Assembly: GCA_013368795.1 (NCBI GenBank)
Contig: JABFXX010000293.1
Span: forward strand, 1 to 55,690
Direction of reading: 5' to 3'
Source: Kofleriaceae bacterium
Lineage (GTDB): Bacteria > Myxococcota_A > Polyangia > Haliangiales > Haliangiaceae
Length of the DNA stretch: 55,690 nucleotides
Made by a program: the position numbers and the translations under genes. Within the stretch, counting starts at the first letter, position 1. The number at the start of each line of letters is the position of its first letter. Shown piece by piece: positions 51,957-55,690 of the stretch. The notes under the pieces are model-generated. The model was not told the DNA's origin. It searched no databases and was given only the letters and a program-made list of their open reading frames with translations.

Positions 51957-52889
51957 CTAGAAGTCGGTCCAGTGCGCGTTATCGCAGGCCTTGCTGCCAA
52001 GACCCGTGTCGTCGACGAACTGGCCGAACACGACGCACATCTCGAACCCGAACGGGAGGTTTCTGCCCTCGTCGTTGTTCCACGTGCACGACACGTCGAT
52101 CTGGTCACCGGGGCTCAGCATGAACGGCGCCGTCGGATCCATGCGCTTCTCCGGCGGATGGAACGTGTACTGCTCGGCCCAGTCGGTGTCGAACGTGCGC
52201 TGCTTCTCGCCCGCGTGCGTGATGTCGACGGTGATCTTCTTGCCCCACCGGTGCATGTGCGGGATGAGGTACCAGAGCTTGAACTCGTTCTCGACGTTGC
52301 AGTGCATCTCCTGCGTCGTCACGCCCTGCGCGACATCGAGGCCGGAGTTCACGATCGCGAGCGAGCCCGACGGCGTGTAGTGCGGGCCCTTGTCGGCGAA
52401 GTTGACGTTGATCGCGCTCTGACCGCGGAGGACCTCGTCGCCCGCGTTCAGGAAGTGCTGGTTGATGACGAGCTGCGCGCCCGCCGGGAGGCGGAACACG
52501 AGGTCGCCGGGCGCGGCGTTGATCATGCCGTTCGTGCCGTTGCCGGTGAGGTAACGGAAGCTCGCCATGTCGGTGTCGGTGCACACGCGTTGCGTGCCCG
52601 GCGGTTGCTTGTCGAGCGTGTAGAACAGCACGACGTGGTGACCGGGCGGCTCGGTCTGGAACGCGAGCGTCGACTTGATGTCGGTCGTCTCGGTGAAGAT
52701 CTTGTCGGTCCAGGTGCAGACCTCGTAGTCGCCGCCGGGCTGAATGTCCTCGAACGGCGGCGTGATGACCTGCAGGCCATTGGCCGGCGGCTCGGGCACC
52801 TCGAGGTTCGGGAGAACCTCGACCCCCGACGACGGTCCGTCCGTTCCGCAACCGAGCAACGCGATGCCAACCAAGAGATAGCGCTTCAT
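51957..52889 (-). CDS. PHM-like type II copper, ascorbate-dependent monooxygenase-like lipoprotein
   Basis: 310 residues; ATG 52889 preceded by GGGGGA. Lipobox Cys14 in VGIALLGC. The six copper ligands of peptidylglycine alpha-hydroxylating monooxygenase appear in order at similar distances: His84-His85 (GHHVVLFY), His145 (VINQHFLN), His211-x-His213 (IPHMHRWG) and Met284 (FGFEMCVV), with Cys268 and Cys285 placed like a PHM disulfide. In PHM the ligands are 107/108, 172, 242/244 and 314 (recalled). So the two-copper site is likely intact. Length is close to one PHM catalytic core. It would hydroxylate an unknown substrate at the cell envelope. It lies 14 bases after the Cys-rich lipoprotein gene and ends in an intrinsic terminator. 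Confidence 0.82.
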   Translation of the reverse strand: MKRYLLVGIALLGCGTDGPSSGVEVLPNLEVPEPPANGLQVITPPFEDIQPGGDYEVCTWTDKIFTETTDIKSTLAFQTEPPGHHVVLFYTLDKQPPGTQRVCTDTDMASFRYLTGNGTNGMINAAPGDLVFRLPAGAQLVINQHFLNAGDEVLRGQSAINVNFADKGPHYTPSGSLAIVNSGLDVAQGVTTQEMHCNVENEFKLWYLIPHMHRWGKKITVDITHAGEKQRTFDTDWAEQYTFHPPEKRMDPTAPFMLSPGDQIDVSCTWNNDEGRNLPFGFEMCVVFGQFVDDTGLGSKACDNAHWTDF

Positions 52890-52903
52890 AGGTCCCCCTT
52901 CGT

Positions 52904-53251
52904 TCACAGACAAACCGTCGGCGTGCAGCCGCACTGGTTGTTGTCGTTGCACGTGCACTCCGCGCCGGTACCGCAGACGGAGCTGTCCCCCATCGGACAG
53001 GTGCGCGTGCAGAAGTGCGTCGTCGGATCACCGAGGCTCGAGCACAGGACGGCGTCCATGTTGCCCGAGCAGTCGCTGAGCCCGGTGCAGAACTTTCCGA
53101 TTCCCTTGTCGTTGCCCTGATCGCCCGGGTGTCCGCACGTCGACTCGAATGCGTCGCCGCTCGCATCGGCTGCGGCATTCCCACCGTCGTCCCCGCCGCA
53201 CCCGACGACAAACCCAGTTCCGAACCACAACACCAGTAATGCGGCGCGCAT
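52904..53251 (-). CDS. Small Cys-rich lipoprotein
   Basis: 115 residues; ATG 53251 preceded by GGGAGG. Signal MRAALLVLWFGTGFVVGC gives lipidated Cys18. The mature region has twelve further Cys in patterns such as CTGLSDC, CTRTCPMG and CGTGAECTCNDNNQCGCTP, which suggests a compact disulfide-rich or metal-binding fold. No family is recognised with confidence, though similar modules precede domains in myxobacterial secreted proteins. First gene of a two-gene operon with the copper monooxygenase-like gene, so it may be its electron or copper partner (inference). Confidence 0.8.
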   Translation of the reverse strand: MRAALLVLWFGTGFVVGCGGDDGGNAAADASGDAFESTCGHPGDQGNDKGIGKFCTGLSDCSGNMDAVLCSSLGDPTTHFCTRTCPMGDSSVCGTGAECTCNDNNQCGCTPTVCL

Positions 53252-53291
53252 GAGCCTCCCTCGCTTCCGCGTGCCGTCTTAGCTGTAGCTG

Positions 53292-53311
53292 TTGTGCAGG
53301 CTCAAGCACAA
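53292..53311. promoter_or_regulatory. Inverted repeat (TTGTGC-N8-GCACAA), operator-like
   Basis: Perfect six-base arms separated by eight bases, in the 161-base divergent gap between the Cys-rich lipoprotein and the HEAT lipoprotein. The half-site spacing fits a dimeric repressor. No matching regulator gene is adjacent. Confidence 0.35.
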
Positions 53312-53330
53312 AGCCTCGAATCCTCTGACA

Positions 53331-53367
53331 TGTAACTTCTGGCTCGAACAGCCCCTGTAACTTCCGG
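53331..53367 (+). promoter_or_regulatory. Direct repeat TGTAACTTCyGG, 25 bases apart
   Basis: TGTAACTTCTGG (53331-53342) and TGTAACTTCCGG (53356-53367) differ at one base and repeat at 25-base spacing. The AT content is raised for this window. They could bind an activator upstream of the HEAT lipoprotein gene. No further copies are seen nearby. Confidence 0.35.
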
Positions 53368-53412
53368 TGCAAAGGGGTGCACAGACCCTGTGTCATGCTC
53401 GTCAGGAACCCC

Positions 53413-54798
53413 ATGAAGCGGCTCGTCTGTCTCGTTCTCGCCACTGCCCTCCTCGGTCCGACCGGTTGCGCCAATCGTGCAAAGAGATCGGTCGCGCTCT
53501 ACGAGTCGGGTGACTACGCGGGCGCGCTGCGCGCCGCCGACGAGGGACTCGCGTCGCATCCCGGCGACAATGGCCTGTGGTCGATGAAGGTGCGATCGGC
53601 GCTCGCGCTCGGCGACGCCGACGCGATCACGAAGGCGTACGCGTCGTACGTCGCGTCGCGCGGCGAGAACGACAAGGAGCTGCTCCGCGATCTCGCAACG
53701 GCGACGATCGCGCAGGCGCTCGCGTCGCCGTCGGCAAAGCTCGAGATCGCCGCGATCGAAGCGGTCGAATCGCTCGAGATCCACGCGCTCGCCGATCAGG
53801 TCGCGCTGCGCATGGAGTCGAGCGACGATCGCGTCGTCGCCGCCGCCGCGGTCGCGGTGCTGCGCGGCTTCCCCGAGGCGCCGAAGGTCGCAGAGGCGAT
53901 GCTAGAGAGCGATAACGCCGAGGCGCGGCGCATCGTCCTCGAGGGCATCGCGAAGAAGTACAAGAAGCTGGCGGTCGGCGATCTCGAGGACGCCGCGAAG
54001 AGTGATCGCGATCCGCGCGTGCGCCGCGCCGCGGTCCGCTGGCTCGGCCAGATCAAGGACAAGGACGCGGTCGAGATCCTGATGAAGCGCGCGAAGGATC
54101 CCGATGACAGCGTGCGCGCTGCGGCGGTGATCGCGCTCGGCCAGATCGGCATCGGCAACCTGCCTGCGATCGCGAAGCAAGCGCTCGCCGATCGCTCGCT
54201 CGCGGTCCGGCTCGCCGGCGTCGACGTGCTCCGCGATGCGCGCCAGGACGCCGAGCTCGTCGCGCTGATCGACGACAAGGATCCGATGGTCGCGCTCACC
54301 GCCGCGATGTACGCGAAGTCGGCGCCGCCCGAGCTGAAGCGCAAGGCCGTCGAGCGCGCGCTCGGCGCCGAGGAATGGACGATGCGCGCGGGCACCGCGA
54401 ATCTGCTCGTGCCCACGGTCGGCAAGGAGACCGCGCGCACCTACGCGCAGAAGCTCGTCGCGGATCCGGATGTTCGCGTCCGTCTCGCCGGGGCGCGCGT
54501 GCTCGCCTACAGCGGCGATGTGATCGCGGCCAAGCCGATCTTCAGCGCGGCACTGTCCGATTCCGATGCGGGCATCCAGGCCGCCGGCGAGCTCGCGACG
54601 CTCGGCGATCCGACCGGCATCGACGCCCTCTCCGCCGCCGTGCGCGACATGTCGAAGACTCCCGAGCAGCGCATCGCCGCGGTCGCCGCCCATCGCAACG
54701 CACATCGCGTCACCCCGGGACTCGTCGGCGCGCTCGCCGATGCCAGCGCTCTCGTCCGCATCGAGGCAGCCACCACGATCGGCGCGCTCGCGAAGTAG
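53413..54798 (+). CDS. HEAT-repeat lipoprotein
   Basis: 461 residues. ATG 53413 has AGGA six bases upstream and gives the lipoprotein signal MKRLVCLVLATALLGPTGC; a start at 53377 would break that signal. A short TPR-like segment follows (YESGDYAGALRAADEGLASH). Then come about ten HEAT repeats of roughly 30 residues, for example DPRVRRAAVRWLGQIKDKDAVEIL, DDSVRAAAVIALGQIGIGNLP and DVRVRLAGARVLAYSGDV. HEAT arrays form curved scaffolds for protein binding; here it is on the periplasmic face of a membrane. The partner is unknown. Confidence 0.88.
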   Translation: MKRLVCLVLATALLGPTGCANRAKRSVALYESGDYAGALRAADEGLASHPGDNGLWSMKVRSALALGDADAITKAYASYVASRGENDKELLRDLATATIAQALASPSAKLEIAAIEAVESLEIHALADQVALRMESSDDRVVAAAAVAVLRGFPEAPKVAEAMLESDNAEARRIVLEGIAKKYKKLAVGDLEDAAKSDRDPRVRRAAVRWLGQIKDKDAVEILMKRAKDPDDSVRAAAVIALGQIGIGNLPAIAKQALADRSLAVRLAGVDVLRDARQDAELVALIDDKDPMVALTAAMYAKSAPPELKRKAVERALGAEEWTMRAGTANLLVPTVGKETARTYAQKLVADPDVRVRLAGARVLAYSGDVIAAKPIFSAALSDSDAGIQAAGELATLGDPTGIDALSAAVRDMSKTPEQRIAAVAAHRNAHRVTPGLVGALADASALVRIEAATTIGALAK

Positions 54799-54916
54799 CC
54801 GCGCTCGGGAGCTTTCTGGGGCCCATTCAGGGTCATGTCGACGTGTAGGTGTGTGGCAGCTAACCCACTGGTGCCGTGCAGAGAAACGGCGCCACCTGGT
54901 ACCATCTCGGACGACC

Positions 54917-55402
54917 GTGAAGACGCAGTTGGGGCTCATCTGCATCGGTGCCATGGCCGCGGCCTGTGGCCCGAAGGCGAAGCCCGAGGCCCCGCGTCCG
55001 CAGATCAAGCTGTCCGTCCTCCCCGCCGAGTCCGATGCGTTTCCCAAGGCGGCCGAGGCGATGACCGACCTGCTCGCCAAAGCGACCGTCGCGGGCATCG
55101 ACAAGCGCGAGGTCTCGTCGGTGTCGCTCGAGGTCGTGCAGCTGTCGATCGAGTGCGTCGAGCCGAGCGTCAGCTGCTACGAGGCAGTCGGCAAGTCGCT
55201 CTCGGCCAACCGGCTCCTGTTCGCGCAGATCAGCCCCGAGGGCGCCAAGCCCCGGAGCAAGAAGAAGCCGCGCCCGCTCAAGGTCGTCGTCACGCTGTTC
55301 GACGTCGACGCTGGCGCGCCGCACACCGTCGAGAAGGTCTACGAGAGCGAGAAGGCCGCCACCGCTGGCATCGCCGACCTCGTCGCGGAGGCGACGCGAT
55401 GA
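54917..55402 (+). CDS. Lipoprotein of unknown function
   Basis: 161 residues from GTG. Signal VKTQLGLICIGAMAAAC with Cys17. The mature region has a helix-strand pattern (FPKAAEAMTDLLAKATVAG, VSLEVVQLSIECVEPSVSCYEAVGKSLSANRLLFAQI, then a basic loop RSKKKPRPLKVVVTLFDVD). The layout suggests a small alpha/beta domain of the kind that senses or assembles at the envelope (TolB or CsgG-like N-domains look similar), but I cannot name it. The stop overlaps the next start (ATGA). TACCAT 17 bases before the GTG is a possible -10. The 118-base gap upstream shows nothing else. Confidence 0.75.
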   Translation: MKTQLGLICIGAMAAACGPKAKPEAPRPQIKLSVLPAESDAFPKAAEAMTDLLAKATVAGIDKREVSSVSLEVVQLSIECVEPSVSCYEAVGKSLSANRLLFAQISPEGAKPRSKKKPRPLKVVVTLFDVDAGAPHTVEKVYESEKAATAGIADLVAEATR

Positions 55403-55690
55403 CCAAGCGCCATGACACGCCGCCGCCCGACGACGCGCCGATCCTCGAGATGGACGCGATGGACGAGGCCGAGTGGGAACAGGATCACCACACGCCGGTC
55501 GTCGAGGACGAGAAGCTCGCCGCGCTCGTCAAGGAGAGCGGTCCGCGCGACGCGACGCCGACGCCGACGGTCGGCCGCACCCATACGCAGGGCAGCCTGA
55601 CTGCACCGAACATCGTCAAGCGCGCACCGACGACGTCGACTGATCTCTCCGGTGCACGCGGCAAGATGCCACCACCGACGCCCGTGAAGC
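55399..55690 (+). CDS. Pro/Asp-rich protein, 3' end outside window
   Basis: At least 97 codons from the ATG at 55399, which overlaps the previous stop as ATGA. The visible part is hydrophilic and low in hydrophobic residues: acidic at first (DDAPILEMDAMDEAEWEQD), then Thr/Pro-rich. There is no signal peptide, so it is cytoplasmic or the start of a large protein with a disordered N-terminus. Translational coupling with the lipoprotein suggests a shared envelope-related function. The rest of the gene lies beyond the window. Confidence 0.65.
   Translation, partial: MTKRHDTPPPDDAPILEMDAMDEAEWEQDHHTPVVEDEKLAALVKESGPRDATPTPTVGRTHTQGSLTAPNIVKRAPTTSTDLSGARGKMPPPTPVK

Noticed and set aside
1..55690. 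Genomic island, prophage or insertion sequence
   Set aside because: No integrase, transposase, tRNA or terminal repeats seen, and base composition looks even throughout; most genes are ordinary chromosomal types.

Overview
The window looks like a chromosomal segment of a high-GC deltaproteobacterium of the myxobacterial type (Myxococcota). Four things point there: several eukaryote-like Ser/Thr kinases (one with a C-terminal DUF4388/PATAN-like domain), many lipoproteins with short LxxC signal peptides, a collagen-like lipoprotein, and a dense set of sensor kinases. The assignment is inference; no rRNA or other phylogenetic marker is present. I see no tRNA, rRNA, CRISPR array, insertion sequence, integrase or phage gene. 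No gap between genes exceeds about 165 bases.

Layout. 1-6953: signalling block. It has the tail of a membrane protein, a Ser/Thr kinase, two translationally coupled 7TM proteins, a single-domain response regulator, and a divergent GAF/PAS histidine kinase. 6925-15864: a complete MdtABC-type RND efflux operon with its own outer-membrane lipoprotein channel; every internal junction is an ATGA overlap. 15926-25475: housekeeping and hypothetical genes. These are a CDF metal transporter, an orphan GspC, a bacterial homologue of the animal Leg1 family, MurJ, a DEDD exonuclease, a zinc-cluster SDR protein without the usual Tyr, a tandem DsbA/HCCA-isomerase protein and a polytopic membrane protein. 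25493-29127: a lipoprotein, then three abutting genes: Ser/Thr kinase, half-length asparaginase, PAS histidine kinase. 29124-33316: a membrane protein, an ABC-F ATPase, RsgA and two hotdog thioesterases. 33418-38987: a metal/oxygen block with a Cu+-type P-ATPase, two hemerythrin-like proteins and two AraC plus glyoxalase-fold pairs. 39016-43575: an aconitase-family enzyme, an FG-GAP lipoprotein and the collagen-like lipoprotein. 43550-49383: a GT-C-like membrane enzyme fused to TPRs, a GT2 glycosyltransferase and two hypothetical proteins. 49506-51917: leucine-degradation genes (methylglutaconyl-CoA hydratase, HMG-CoA lyase) with a HAD phosphatase. 51957-53251: a PHM-like type II copper monooxygenase-like lipoprotein and a Cys-rich lipoprotein. 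53413-55690: HEAT-repeat and other lipoproteins, and a truncated Pro-rich gene.

Gene expression style. Operon-internal starts are mostly ATGA, GTGA or TGATG overlaps. First genes fall into two classes. One has a clear Shine-Dalgarno. The other has a TAnnnT-like -10 hexamer placed exactly six bases before the start codon, which predicts leaderless mRNAs. At 51904-51929 such a -10 is interleaved with an intrinsic terminator, and the downstream start codon sits in the hairpin loop.

The most novel items are the bacterial Leg1 homologue (17893-18777), the kinase/half-asparaginase/histidine-kinase cassette (26134-29127), the terminator-promoter-start overlap (51904-51929), the recurring leaderless promoter geometry, and the split 7TM receptor/response-regulator unit (2166-4429).
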